A stretch of DNA of 52,847 nucleotides from an uncultured Ruminococcus sp. (GTDB lineage: Bacteria > Bacillota > Clostridia > Oscillospirales > Acutalibacteraceae): assembly GCA_902790475.1 (NCBI GenBank), contig CADASG010000005.1, positions 1 to 52,847 of the forward strand. The letters run 5' to 3'. Positions 35,051 through 44,400 of this stretch are shown here, piece by piece. A program made the position numbers and the translations under genes. Each line of letters starts with the position of its first letter. Within the stretch, counting starts at the first letter, position 1. The notes beneath the pieces were generated by a model that saw nothing but the letters and a program-made list of their open reading frames with translations, was not told the DNA's origin and did no database searches.

Positions 35051-35102
35051 TTCATCATCCCCTCACTGATAACACACGCCAAACTCTCAAAAGGTTTCAC
35101 CG

Positions 35103-35144
35103 AAAATAAAAAATTGACAGACAAACCTTTCGTCTGTCTGTCAA
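35103..35144 (-). terminator. Rho-independent terminator of the polysaccharide exporter operon
   Basis: Stem TTGACAGACA / TGTCTGTCAA, followed on the minus strand by TTTTTTATTTT. Confidence 0.85.
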
Positions 35145-35164
35145 ACCTATGGAAAAAATTGCAA

Positions 35165-36430
35165 TTATTTCAATTCCGCTTTGCCTGCCATTACACTGCC
35201 CCATGAGCTGTTCCAGCGGCGTGAGGTCGCGTCGTTCATCTGCTTTCTGAACACCAGACCGGCGCAGATCTCAACATCCTCAAATGCCTTTGAATCACTG
35301 CGGCGGGTGTAGAACACATAACGCGTATAGTAGCGTCCGCGCGTCAGGCGGCTTATGTCGAGCTCCAGCCGCTGAGAATGTACCTTTCCGCGTTTTCCGC
35401 TGTAAAAGTCCTCAACGATAAAGGAAGTTACGGGATAACGGTAGGAGTCGTATACCTCTATGCGCAGGCAAAGACCGTTTACATCGGCGTTGTTTTTCCA
35501 TGTCAGTTCAAGCGGCAGCTTTTCGTCGTCGATAAAAAGGTTGGACGTCCTGCCGTTGAACTTTGCATTCATAAGCGTCACATCATTGCGGCGTACCTGC
35601 TCGCGAAACTTCTTGTCTATGTAATCATAGCTGTAGAACTCTTCCCTGCTGCCGTCCAGATAGTAACGGATCGCCTCTTCAACGCTTCCGTCATAGATTT
35701 TTTTACCCTTTTCCAAAACGACACAGCGGCTGCAAAGCTCCTGAATAGTGTTCATATTGTGAGACACATAGAGGATCGTGCGGTTTTCTTCCTCGGCAAG
35801 CTCGCGCATTTTTTTGACACATTTTCTCTGGAAACGCATATCGCCCACCGCGAGCACCTCGTCCATGATAAGGATCTCCGCGTCAAGGTGAGCCGCGACC
35901 GCGAACGCCAGCTTGACAAACATGCCTGAGGAATATCGCTTAACGGGGGTGTCGATAAACTCGCGCACCTCAGAAAACTCAATGATATCCTCCTCTTTGG
36001 CTGCGATCTCCGCCTTCGTCATGCCCAAAATCGCGCCGTTCAGATAAATATTCTCCCGTCCCGTCAACTCGGCACTGAAACCTGTACCCACCTCGAGCAT
36101 ACTCGCGATACGTCCGCGAAAGGAAAACTTTCCTTCGCTGGGCGAGGTGATGCGCGCAAGCAGCTTTAAAAAAGTGGATTTTCCCGCGCCGTTCGGTCCG
36201 ATTATACCCACGCGCTCGCCGCGCATGATCTCTATATTCATTTTGTTGAGCGCCAAAAAGGTCTCGCCTTTTTCATAGGAAACCGCGCCGATCCTGCGGT
36301 TAGGGTCTTCCCTGCCGCGCATTTTTGCGTATTTGCTCTGCAAATCGCGCCGCAGCGTACCTGAGCCTATAATACCGAGGCGGTATTCCTTTGACAAATT
36401 TTCAACCTGAATTACACAGTTTTCCTTCAT
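35165..36430 (-). CDS. Polysaccharide/teichoic acid export ABC transporter ATP-binding protein
   Basis: 421 residues. An ABC ATPase domain (1-245) has Walker A GPNGAGKST, signature YSSGM, Walker B ILIMDEVLAVGD and an H-loop in VSHN. A C-terminal Wzt-like carbohydrate-binding domain (about 270-415, starting after YYLDGSREEFYS) follows, as in TagH/Wzt proteins that recognise the non-reducing end of the exported polymer. It is coupled to the permease gene with a 2-base gap. It exports a cell-surface glycan or teichoic-acid-like polymer; the cargo is unknown because no glycosyltransferases are present here. Confidence 0.9.
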   Translation of the reverse strand: MKENCVIQVENLSKEYRLGIIGSGTLRRDLQSKYAKMRGREDPNRRIGAVSYEKGETFLALNKMNIEIMRGERVGIIGPNGAGKSTFLKLLARITSPSEGKFSFRGRIASMLEVGTGFSAELTGRENIYLNGAILGMTKAEIAAKEEDIIEFSEVREFIDTPVKRYSSGMFVKLAFAVAAHLDAEILIMDEVLAVGDMRFQRKCVKKMRELAEEENRTILYVSHNMNTIQELCSRCVVLEKGKKIYDGSVEEAIRYYLDGSREEFYSYDYIDKKFREQVRRNDVTLMNAKFNGRTSNLFIDDEKLPLELTWKNNADVNGLCLRIEVYDSYRYPVTSFIVEDFYSGKRGKVHSQRLELDISRLTRGRYYTRYVFYTRRSDSKAFEDVEICAGLVFRKQMNDATSRRWNSSWGSVMAGKAELK

Positions 36431-36432
36431 AG

Positions 36433-37275
36433 CTACACCGTATCAATAAAGTTTTTCTCGACCCTGTGGAACACAAGCAGTCCCAAAAAGACCACCACCG
36501 CCGTCACGGCGATGCTCAGCAGCCAGTACTGCCATACAAATACTCCGCTTCCCAAAAAAGCGTAGCGGTAGCATTCCACTATAGGCGCTACCGGATTCAG
36601 CAGCATTATCCAGCGGTAGTCGGGCGGCACCTGAGAGATCGGATATACAACGGGCGTTATATACATCAGCAGCGACAAACCGAAGGAAACCAAAATATTG
36701 AGGTCGCGGTACTTGGCTGTGACGGAGGACACGATCAGCCCTATACCCGTTCCCAGTGCTGCGGTATGGATCACCATCAGCGGCGCAAAAGCGATAAATA
36801 TGTTAGGGTGAATATTAGCGCCGATTATAACGTAGATAATGATAAGCACAACAAACAGCAGCGTTTGCAGCATAAAATTGACCAAATTATAAATAATGCC
36901 TGCCACCGGAACTACCAAACGGGGAAAATACACCTTGCCGAACAGCCTCGCGTTACCCAAAAAGGTTGACGACGCTCGGCTGAGGCACGACGAGAAAAAG
37001 CCCCATAAGATATTTCCCGACATATAAAACAAAAACTGCGGCATCCCGTCGGTGGAAATGCCGGCTATCACTCCGAAGATCACGGTGAAAACCAGCGTGG
37101 AAAGCAGCGGATTTATCAAAATCCAAATCGGTCCCAATACAGTTTGCTTGAAGGAATTTACCAGATCGCGCTTGACAAAGAGCAACGCGAGATCGCGGTA
37201 ACGCCAAAGCTCGCTGAGATTAAAGCCGAACCAGCTCTTTTCAGCGGAAACAGTAGTGATACGCTCGTCCTGCAT
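36433..37275 (-). CDS. Polysaccharide/teichoic acid ABC transporter permease
   Basis: 280 residues with six membrane helices, of the ABC-2 type (TagG/Wzm). It opens with an amphipathic region and LALLFVKRDLVNSFKQTVLGPIWILINPLLST, which is typical of the family, and later has PVVYPISQVP and LLNPVAPIVECYRYA. The start has GGGAGTG upstream. It forms the channel partner of the ATPase encoded immediately after it. Confidence 0.92.
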   Translation of the reverse strand: MQDERITTVSAEKSWFGFNLSELWRYRDLALLFVKRDLVNSFKQTVLGPIWILINPLLSTLVFTVIFGVIAGISTDGMPQFLFYMSGNILWGFFSSCLSRASSTFLGNARLFGKVYFPRLVVPVAGIIYNLVNFMLQTLLFVVLIIIYVIIGANIHPNIFIAFAPLMVIHTAALGTGIGLIVSSVTAKYRDLNILVSFGLSLLMYITPVVYPISQVPPDYRWIMLLNPVAPIVECYRYAFLGSGVFVWQYWLLSIAVTAVVVFLGLLVFHRVEKNFIDTV

Positions 37276-37400
37276 TTATTTCACTCCCAAAAAGACATAC
37301 TGATTATAATATATCACAAAGTAAAATTGATGTCAATTTGCATTTTATAGCCGTACATGCCAATTTTATTTGTTAATACTATTGCAACAATTAGCAAAGA

Positions 37401-37537
37401 TGTCATTTCGAGCGGTCGGCGCAAGCCGAATTCGCGTCAGCGAATAGCCGAGGAATCTCCCTGAAAGGTAACAATGCTGCATCGCTGAAGGAGATTTCTC
37501 CACGCGTTCCGCTTCGCTGCACTTGGTCGAAATGACA
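37401..37537. repeat. MITE-like palindromic element with TGTCATTTCGA ends
   Basis: Perfect 11-base inverted ends (TGTCATTTCGA / TCGAAATGACA), with an internal inverted pair AGGAATCTCC and GGAGATTTCT. This resembles a repeat seen across many anaerobic bacteria. It carries no coding capacity. Confidence 0.8.
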
Positions 37538-37650
37538 TTTTATAATTATGATGACTGTTTTATTACAAAAACAGATTAACGCGTATAACCGTATTACGGA
37601 TACCAAACCGCTAATATTGTCTATTTTTTCTTTGAATTTAGTATTTATAG

Positions 37651-37679
37651 TTGATTTCTTCCGAAAATAGTGATACAAT
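37651..37679 (+). promoter_or_regulatory. Promoter of the cyclophilin lipoprotein gene
   Basis: TTGATT (37651-37656), 17-base spacer and TACAAT (37674-37679), 33 bases before the TTG start. Confidence 0.72.
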
Positions 37680-37712
37680 GATTAGGAAAAATTTTTGAAA
37701 GGAAGGATTCAT

Positions 37713-38396
37713 TTGAACCATACCAAAACAAATGTAAAAGTACTCAGCCTGATTATGGCTATCTTACTCGGACTGTCTGTCCTCTCCATGGCAGGCTGCG
37801 GCAACAATAACACGTCATCAACCAAGGAAAGCAGCAACACCGAAAGTTCACAGATCGTTGAGACGACCTCTACGGCGGACTCCGCACCGTTCACCTACAC
37901 GGGCAAGAAAACAGGCATTGTCATCAACGTAAAGGATTACGGCACCATCGAGGCTGACCTCTATGACGAGCTGGCACCCATCACCGTTGAAAATATTAAG
38001 AAGCTTATCGGCGAAAAGTTCTATGACGGACTCACCTTCCACCGCATTATCAAGGGCTTCATGATCCAGGGCGGCGATCCCAAGGGCGACGGTACAGGCG
38101 GCGCTCCCGACACCATCAAAGGCGAGTTCGCTCAGAACGGCGTAGAAAACAACCTCAGCCACACCAGAGGCGTGCTGAGCATGGCGAGATCATCCGCTCC
38201 CGACAGCGCAAGCTCTCAGTTCTTCATCGTTCATCAGGACAGCACCTTCTTAGACGGTCAGTATGCCGGCTTCGGCATGGTTACCAAGGGTATGGAGGTA
38301 GTTGACAAGATCGCGGAGGAAACTCCCGTTACCGACGGTAACGGCACCGTTATCAAGTCAAACCAGCCCGTTATCGAAAGCATCACACTCAAATAA
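37713..38396 (+). CDS. Peptidyl-prolyl cis-trans isomerase, cyclophilin-type lipoprotein
   Basis: 227 residues. The signal peptide ends at lipobox SMAGC, followed by a Ser/Thr-rich linker. The cyclophilin domain (from about 65) has FYDGLTFHRIIKGFMIQGGDP with the catalytic arginine, LSMARSSAPDSASSQFFI, and FLDGQYAGFG. It helps fold secreted proteins at the outer membrane face. The start is a TTG at 37713: AGGAAGG lies six bases before it, whereas the TTG at 37695 would overlap that site. It is monocistronic, with terminator 38411-38452. Confidence 0.92.
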   Translation: MNHTKTNVKVLSLIMAILLGLSVLSMAGCGNNNTSSTKESSNTESSQIVETTSTADSAPFTYTGKKTGIVINVKDYGTIEADLYDELAPITVENIKKLIGEKFYDGLTFHRIIKGFMIQGGDPKGDGTGGAPDTIKGEFAQNGVENNLSHTRGVLSMARSSAPDSASSQFFIVHQDSTFLDGQYAGFGMVTKGMEVVDKIAEETPVTDGNGTVIKSNQPVIESITLK

Positions 38397-38410
38397 TCAT
38401 TGACAAGTCA

Positions 38411-38452
38411 AGGCTGACTCAAAAACATTTGTTTTGAGTCAGCCTCTTTTAT
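38411..38452 (+). terminator. Rho-independent terminator of the cyclophilin gene
   Basis: AGGCTGACTCAAAA / TTTTGAGTCAGCCT stem followed by CTTTTATT. It also separates the gene from the convergent dockerin gene. Confidence 0.88.
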
Positions 38453-38473
38453 TACCTATTCATCATTAAATGA

Positions 38474-39937
38474 TCACTGCATTTTAGCGGCAATTCTTTG
38501 AACAGCGGTCGCGTCTCCGATATCCCTTCTGCCGTTTCTGTTTACATCGGACAGATAGGAAAGCTGAGGAGTATCACCCAAAAAAGCGTTGCCGCGACCC
38601 TCCGCGATATTATCGAATTCCGGGAAATCGGTCAGGCACGCCAGCGATTTCTGGATCATTGTAGCGTCCTTGATGTTGACTTCGTTATCATTATTCATAT
38701 CGCCGATCTTCATACCGATATCCAGTGCCTCAACAGCATCCTGCAAGCCCACGTAACGTTCGTCGCCGTAAGCCTTGCCCAAGTCAGTAAAGGTATCGGC
38801 TTTCACATCATAAACACCGTATCCGAGGACAAACGGAACATATCCGGAATTCTGTGTGATGACCCTGTCACCCAATACGGCATAGACTTCCTGCGCAGTT
38901 TCATACCATGTTGTTCCGTAAACAAGCGCCCAATCCACGTTGTTGTCCGCGTCATAGTGACAGAACAGCTCGTCATAGGAAAGGACATCCTCATAATTCC
39001 TCTCTGCGCCTTCCCATGAAGCAAAGTCATAGAATTTATCCTTGAACAATAATCCTCCCGGTTCATCGGACAAACCGAGAATTTTGGCAATATAGCTACT
39101 GTCTGCAATATATTTGCCGTTATACAAAACAGCGGAAACTTCCTGACCGCTTAACGTCAACTGCTGCTTCTCACCCTCGGCAAGAGCCTTGGCGTTGTCC
39201 TTGGTATACTGCGCGAGGACATCGGCAGGTACAATACCTAATTTTTGGCAGTTTGCCAGATTCTTTTGCACATCAGCATAATTGGTATTCAGTTTGGGTT
39301 CTTTGCTGCCGTTTATCAACAAATACTTATTCAGCGCGTCGGAAATAAATGTCGCTTTCGGAGCGTAAACCGGAAGCTTATCGCAGCCCTTATTCTCGCA
39401 CCACAGCGTGTTGTCGGCAAGCAGCTGAGCACGCATTCCGCACTGCGGATTGTTTTTCCAATCAGCGAAATAAACGGTATCGCCGTCGGCGTTCATTACA
39501 GACTCATCTGCTACAACAACGGTATCGCCTAAGCAATCCGAGGTCATTGTTAATGTCCACGTCATTGCATTTGTGAAGAATTGCAACACATAATCGGCGT
39601 TTTCTTCAATCGTACCTACCTTGGAAATATCGGCGGAGAACATCAAATAATCGCCTTGCTCACCTTCAAACTGACATTTGAAAGCAGGCATTTTCCACGG
39701 ATCGTTGTTTTTAAACTCTACGGTCGCTCCGTATCCCTGCCAGCAGGCTGCATACAATACATAGTCGCCTGTCTTGCTTTTCTGAACAAGCGGAAACGTC
39801 TTATTCAAATTATCCTTCGGACAAGCCATATAGACTACCTGCGGCTGTTCCTCTTCGGCAAAAACAGTGACGCCCGAAGCCGCTATGCATGACAGAAGCA
39901 TACAAAAAACCAGAATGACAGATATTGTTTTCTTCAT
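38474..39937 (-). CDS. Secreted dockerin-bearing protein of unknown function
   Basis: 487 residues. The signal peptide ends near TVFAEE. The middle (about 30-410) shows no enzyme motif I recognise; it is rich in aromatic and acidic residues with several cysteines. The C-terminus (about 415-487) is a type I dockerin with two calcium-loop repeats: DMNNDNEVNIKDATMIQKSL and DVNRNGRRDIGDATAVQRI. It should dock on a cohesin such as those of the 27790-29295 protein. The start has GAGGTGATC upstream and a promoter at 40043-40071. What the cargo does is unknown. Confidence 0.82.
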   Translation of the reverse strand: MKKTISVILVFCMLLSCIAASGVTVFAEEEQPQVVYMACPKDNLNKTFPLVQKSKTGDYVLYAACWQGYGATVEFKNNDPWKMPAFKCQFEGEQGDYLMFSADISKVGTIEENADYVLQFFTNAMTWTLTMTSDCLGDTVVVADESVMNADGDTVYFADWKNNPQCGMRAQLLADNTLWCENKGCDKLPVYAPKATFISDALNKYLLINGSKEPKLNTNYADVQKNLANCQKLGIVPADVLAQYTKDNAKALAEGEKQQLTLSGQEVSAVLYNGKYIADSSYIAKILGLSDEPGGLLFKDKFYDFASWEGAERNYEDVLSYDELFCHYDADNNVDWALVYGTTWYETAQEVYAVLGDRVITQNSGYVPFVLGYGVYDVKADTFTDLGKAYGDERYVGLQDAVEALDIGMKIGDMNNDNEVNIKDATMIQKSLACLTDFPEFDNIAEGRGNAFLGDTPQLSYLSDVNRNGRRDIGDATAVQRIAAKMQ

Positions 39938-40363
39938 AACAGATCACCTCTATGTTTTTGAAAAATAATTCGGAAACAGAATTAAACAATACATCGCTGT
40001 CACCCGCTTTCGTGAAAAAGCACATCTTTTACTTTATAATATATTATAGCATAACACCCACAAAATGTCCAGTAAAATAACAGCCTGCCAAACAGCAAAT
40101 ATTTGTGCATTCTATATAGATTTTATCAATATCGCCATATACTTTTTTGCAGAGCTAATATAAATTTAAAGCAAAAACTCGCGAAATCGGACGGTTTAGA
40201 GTTAGAATGATAATTGATTTCTATTCGGGTGTCACCTATGCAGTGAGGCTTTCATTTTAGTACTTTGTGCAAATCAAACAAACATTTTTTTGTTTTTTTG
40301 TACACCTCTATTTCCTGTTTTATGGTATACTGTATTTATACCAATTTGAGGAGGAATGTTTTT
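39938..40363. other. Intergenic region between divergent dockerin genes
   Basis: No gene seen. It holds the minus-strand promoter at 40043-40071 and an AT-rich right half leading to the plus-strand dockerin gene, in which I found no consensus promoter apart from a TATACT box at 40326-40331. Confidence 0.5.
40043..40071 (-). promoter_or_regulatory. Promoter of the dockerin protein gene
   Basis: TGGACA (40071-40066), 17-base spacer and TATAAT (40048-40043) on the minus strand. Confidence 0.7.
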
Positions 40364-43300
40364 ATGAAAGCAATCAGAAAATCCCTCAGCATTTTGCTGT
40401 GTGTTCTCATTACGGCGGGTATGCTGACCGCGCTGCCGTTTTCGGCAGGAGCTGCGGAAATCACAGAGAGCGCTCCGGGCGCGGAAGTGACGTTCAATTA
40501 CAACGTGGATTCCGGCGACGACCTCAACACGCTGAAGGCATATCTGGAAATGGATTACAACATCAAAATCAACATAGTCAGCAACATGGACGCTCGTATC
40601 GGCAAAAAGGGCGACAGAAACTCCGAATATGTCCCCTACTGGTGTACCTTGGGAAAAGGTACCAAGGTTATAAACCTCAACGGTCACGATCTCACGCTCT
40701 ACAATGACCGCGAGGAAATGACCGGCAAAATGACCATGTTCCGCGTACCCGAGGGCGCCGAGCTGGTTATCAACGACAGCAAAAACAGCGGCGAGATCAA
40801 CTACAACGGTATGCTTGCCGACGGTCCCGATTACAAGGGCGTGACTTACCAAAACAATCACAACATTATCGAAGTGAGCGGCGGAAAGCTCACGCTGAAC
40901 AGCGGTAATCTGATAGCCGGCAAATCCAACAAAAAATATCTCTCTCAGGACGCGAGGTACGTTTACCGTCAGATCAACGGAACAGCTGTCACCATGTCGA
41001 GCGGCGAAACCGTTATCAACGGCGGCAAAGTTTGCGGACGCGGCTACAGAAAATTCAAAAGCGGCGAACGTGAAAGAGCCTCCGCGGTAAAGACCACAGG
41101 CGGAACACTGACCATCAATGACGGTGAATTCTGGGGCATGGGCTGCGCCGATGTATTGCAGATAGGCGCACAAACGTATATCCAGATCAACGCGGGCTAT
41201 TTCAACACCCATAAGCAGGATTACGATTTATCATACGCGATAACCGCCGTAGGCGCTATCGCCACCAGCTCCTACATCATCTTATCATCTTACGGTAAGA
41301 TCGGCATTCCGTCGCGTGAGAGCAACCGCGCCTTTTATAAAATCAAATACCTCTTGGACGGCAAGGAAATGACCTCTGAACAACGTGCCGGCAACACCGC
41401 CTACAGCACATCAAAGTGTATCAAGGTGCTTCCTCACAACAGCGATTCCGCACCGCTGGGTTACGAAACGGCTGACACCTCTAAAACTACCACATACGAA
41501 ACGGGAAGTATGACTTTTTCATGGGACAAAACGACCATGCTGCGCCTTGGCGTGATGACATCAGCCTACTTCCCGGAGCTGCGCAGCTATGATATAATAA
41601 AATCTCACACCTTTCCCGAAAACACTGTAACGATATCGACCTCTCCAAACGGCAAGGGAGTGAGCAAAAGCCTGACCGACATCAAAGCGGATTCAAGCAA
41701 CAAAACAGACATGGGCGGATGGTTTTCTTACGACGATATGCTCAACCTCGCAAAGCTGCCGGAAAGCGCTCTCAGCGAGCTTAAGGTAGGACAAACCTAT
41801 TATGTTCAGATCACCGCTCACGAGAGATGGCAAAGCCAAAACACCTATGACCGTGTGCTCAAGCCGCGCTTAACGATAAAAATCACCATTACGCCGCCTG
41901 ACACAACCGTTCCGGATTACAGCGTCGGCTTCAACTGGGCAAATGAGATAAACTCCTCGGGTCTTTACACCATGCACATTTCAGGCTCCGGTCAAGGCTC
42001 CGACAGCTATCTTAACGAACAGATCGAAAAGGGCAAGATCACAGGCTTTGACACTTCTCTGCGCTATCTTGATTCAAGCGGCGTCAAAACCACCTATCAA
42101 CCTTCCCACAACAAAGGCGTAAACGCGATATTTACCAATTTCCGTCACGGCGGAAGTGAGGTCGAATACACGGTCACGGCAACAAAAGGCGCACTTTCAA
42201 AAACAAGTAAAAAAACTTCTACAGTAGTCTACTTCCCCGATTTAAAATCAAGCGTCATACCGGACAGCAGCAAGCGTGTAATATTTGACGTAAACGCCTC
42301 TTATAAAACCGTTACATTTTCCTGCAATGCAAACAACTATCAAAACATCTTCTGGGCGCGTGACGGAAGAAAGATAAGCGGCTCGGATAATCAGAAATAT
42401 TACACCGTCAATGTAAAAGGCTACTCGGACCTCGGCTCGTACAGTTTAGGCTACACCGTAAACGGCAAGGAGTATTACAGCGACCAAAGCATTTACGTCG
42501 GCTTGAAGGACGGCACGCGCACAGTTTCTCTGTCCTCCTCGGCTTCCTCCTGCACCATCTCCAAGGACGGCGACTCTACTCCTACGCTGACCGCTAATGT
42601 CTCCGGCACGGGCTGGGGAAAAATCAGCCAGTACAAGTGGAAAATGGTAAGCTGGCCGAGCGGATATCAGCCCACAGCCAAGCTTCACGGCGACAGCACT
42701 ACAACCAACTCCGTCAGCCGCAGTCTGGCGTGGATCCTGTCAAGGACAGGCAACGAAACCGAGCTTTATCAGGGAACCTATCAAATTGCCTGCATCGCCT
42801 ATGACGTTTACGGCAATCAAACGACATCTCCCGCCGTCAATATCACCGTCAGCAGACCCGCAACAGGCATAAAGCTTTATACTCATGAGATACCTTCAAG
42901 CTACAGCGACAGCTTTGATATCACTGATAAATTCGTTGTGTTAAAGGATGAAAAGGGCAGCGATGCATATGAGATAAATTCCGAATTTACTCCCAAAAAC
43001 AGCGTTGGAGGAACAGTAAGCTACACTTCTTCCGACACCGGCATAGCCAAGGTTTCCTCATCAGGCGTTATCAAGGGGTACAAAGCAGGCAGAGCCACCG
43101 TTAAGGCAACATGGAACGGTCGTTCAGCATCTACAACGGTGCTGGTTCCGAAAACCAAATACGACATTACAATTCCCGACGAATGGCTGCATGTTGAGGC
43201 GCGCGGCAAGGTCCACCGCGGCGCATTGAGCGTACCGTCCTCAGCAGATTTCACAGCAGAGCTGATATGGAACAGCGGCGACCGCGAGTACACCGCCGAC

Positions 43301-44203
43301 ACCTTTGCGGGCAATCTTGTGTATTACCCCACACTGCGCATTTATCCGAAAAAGGGCGTGTGCTATCCCGTCAGCGCCGAGGATAATTACAACAGCATCT
43401 ACTATACGGTAGACAGCGACCGTTTTGAGATCAGCGTAAACGGCAACACTTATTACGGCGGCGTTTACTGCGGCAGAGATACCTTCTATGACAGCGAGCC
43501 TGTTTCTCAAGGCGACAAGTACAGTGATTTTATCGACCTCGACCTGGACTCAACGGGCGAGATCATTGATCCGCGCGACGAGTACATCGGCAATGTTGTT
43601 TTCCTTCTTGACACACCTCTCGCGGGACAGCCTAAGGATGTGACCTCTGACGAGATCTCTCAGCTCAACTGCACCATCGTCACAAAAGGAGTTACCTTCA
43701 GCGGAGACAGCGTGCGTCATGTTACCGACCTCTCCTCCGTTTCGGACAACGACATCAAAAATGACAAAACCGAGGACTTTACAAAATACTCAGGCGGCGA
43801 AACTTACCGCTATACAGTGTGGCTTAATATTGACAGCAAATACAAAACCTCCGCAGGAGGCAGGGCTTACTTTGCCGATACGGTCAAGGCTGTTGATCCT
43901 GAGCTGAAAACAATAACTGACGACAGCAATACAAAATACAATTTAGTTTTGGCATATGCATATTTCACGGTTCCTATGTCCGACATGCTCATAGGAGACG
44001 TCAACAACGACGGCAAGGTGAACGGTGCAGACGCAGGTATCCTCAACCGCTACACCTCCGGATGGAGCGGATATGCCGAAAAAATCAAAAACATGGACGC
44101 TGCCGACATCAACCGCGACGGCAAAGTAAACGGCGCGGACGCAGGTATCCTCAACCGCTACACCTCCGGCTGGGACAGCGTTAAGCATTATTTCACCGCA
44201 TGA
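40364..44203 (+). CDS. Large secreted beta-helix/Ig-like protein with C-terminal dockerin
   Basis: 1279 residues. Signal peptide 1-32. Residues about 85-320 show repeated short strands with Gly/Asn turns (GGKLTLNSGN, SGETVINGGKV, GGTLTINDGEF), as in right-handed parallel beta-helices. The middle has several Ig-like stretches, including a BIG2-type domain (SYTSSDTGIAKVSSSGVIKG with AGRATVKATW). The last 60 residues are a dockerin with two near-identical loops (DVNNDGKVNGADAGILNRY and DINRDGKVNGADAGILNRY). No catalytic motif was recognised. The ATG at 40364 follows GAGGAGG; in-frame sequence upstream is not preceded by a site. Likely a surface-displayed adhesin or binding component. Confidence 0.88.
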   Translation: MKAIRKSLSILLCVLITAGMLTALPFSAGAAEITESAPGAEVTFNYNVDSGDDLNTLKAYLEMDYNIKINIVSNMDARIGKKGDRNSEYVPYWCTLGKGTKVINLNGHDLTLYNDREEMTGKMTMFRVPEGAELVINDSKNSGEINYNGMLADGPDYKGVTYQNNHNIIEVSGGKLTLNSGNLIAGKSNKKYLSQDARYVYRQINGTAVTMSSGETVINGGKVCGRGYRKFKSGERERASAVKTTGGTLTINDGEFWGMGCADVLQIGAQTYIQINAGYFNTHKQDYDLSYAITAVGAIATSSYIILSSYGKIGIPSRESNRAFYKIKYLLDGKEMTSEQRAGNTAYSTSKCIKVLPHNSDSAPLGYETADTSKTTTYETGSMTFSWDKTTMLRLGVMTSAYFPELRSYDIIKSHTFPENTVTISTSPNGKGVSKSLTDIKADSSNKTDMGGWFSYDDMLNLAKLPESALSELKVGQTYYVQITAHERWQSQNTYDRVLKPRLTIKITITPPDTTVPDYSVGFNWANEINSSGLYTMHISGSGQGSDSYLNEQIEKGKITGFDTSLRYLDSSGVKTTYQPSHNKGVNAIFTNFRHGGSEVEYTVTATKGALSKTSKKTSTVVYFPDLKSSVIPDSSKRVIFDVNASYKTVTFSCNANNYQNIFWARDGRKISGSDNQKYYTVNVKGYSDLGSYSLGYTVNGKEYYSDQSIYVGLKDGTRTVSLSSSASSCTISKDGDSTPTLTANVSGTGWGKISQYKWKMVSWPSGYQPTAKLHGDSTTTNSVSRSLAWILSRTGNETELYQGTYQIACIAYDVYGNQTTSPAVNITVSRPATGIKLYTHEIPSSYSDSFDITDKFVVLKDEKGSDAYEINSEFTPKNSVGGTVSYTSSDTGIAKVSSSGVIKGYKAGRATVKATWNGRSASTTVLVPKTKYDITIPDEWLHVEARGKVHRGALSVPSSADFTAELIWNSGDREYTADTFAGNLVYYPTLRIYPKKGVCYPVSAEDNYNSIYYTVDSDRFEISVNGNTYYGGVYCGRDTFYDSEPVSQGDKYSDFIDLDLDSTGEIIDPRDEYIGNVVFLLDTPLAGQPKDVTSDEISQLNCTIVTKGVTFSGDSVRHVTDLSSVSDNDIKNDKTEDFTKYSGGETYRYTVWLNIDSKYKTSAGGRAYFADTVKAVDPELKTITDDSNTKYNLVLAYAYFTVPMSDMLIGDVNNDGKVNGADAGILNRYTSGWSGYAEKIKNMDAADINRDGKVNGADAGILNRYTSGWDSVKHYFTA

Positions 44204-44235
44204 TCGTTTTGCGCGTATAATAAAAAAGTGTAAAA

Positions 44236-44275
44236 GGCGGACAGGTTTGAAATCATCAAACCTGTCCGCTTTGAT
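44236..44275 (+). terminator. Rho-independent terminator of the large dockerin gene
   Basis: GCGGACAGGTTTGA / TCAAACCTGTCCGC perfect stem, followed by TTTGATTT. Confidence 0.87.
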
Positions 44276-44287
44276 TTATCTGATATA

Positions 44288-44392
44288 ATACTAATCTCAG
44301 ATAAAAAGTGGACAAAGATTTGCGAGGATATTTTTCGCAAGACGAGGCGGAGGACGCCGCAAGGCTGTCGCCTTGCAAGGACGATTTAGTAT
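44288..44392. repeat. MITE-like element with ATACTAA ends (105 bp)
   Basis: Ends ATACTAATC and GATTTAGTAT are inverted. The interior contains TTGCGAGGATATTTTTCGCAA and AAGGCTGTCGCCTTG palindromes, the second shared with the AGGCAA family. It begins 8 bases after the stop of the zinc-operon lipoprotein gene. Confidence 0.65.
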
Positions 44393-44400
44393 AAAATTGC

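Larger units (their letters stand above)
37276..37712. other. Intergenic region between divergent genes, carrying a MITE-like element and a promoter
   Basis: No gene seen. It contains the 137-bp element at 37401-37537 and the promoter of the cyclophilin gene at 37651-37679. The rest is AT-rich. Confidence 0.6.
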
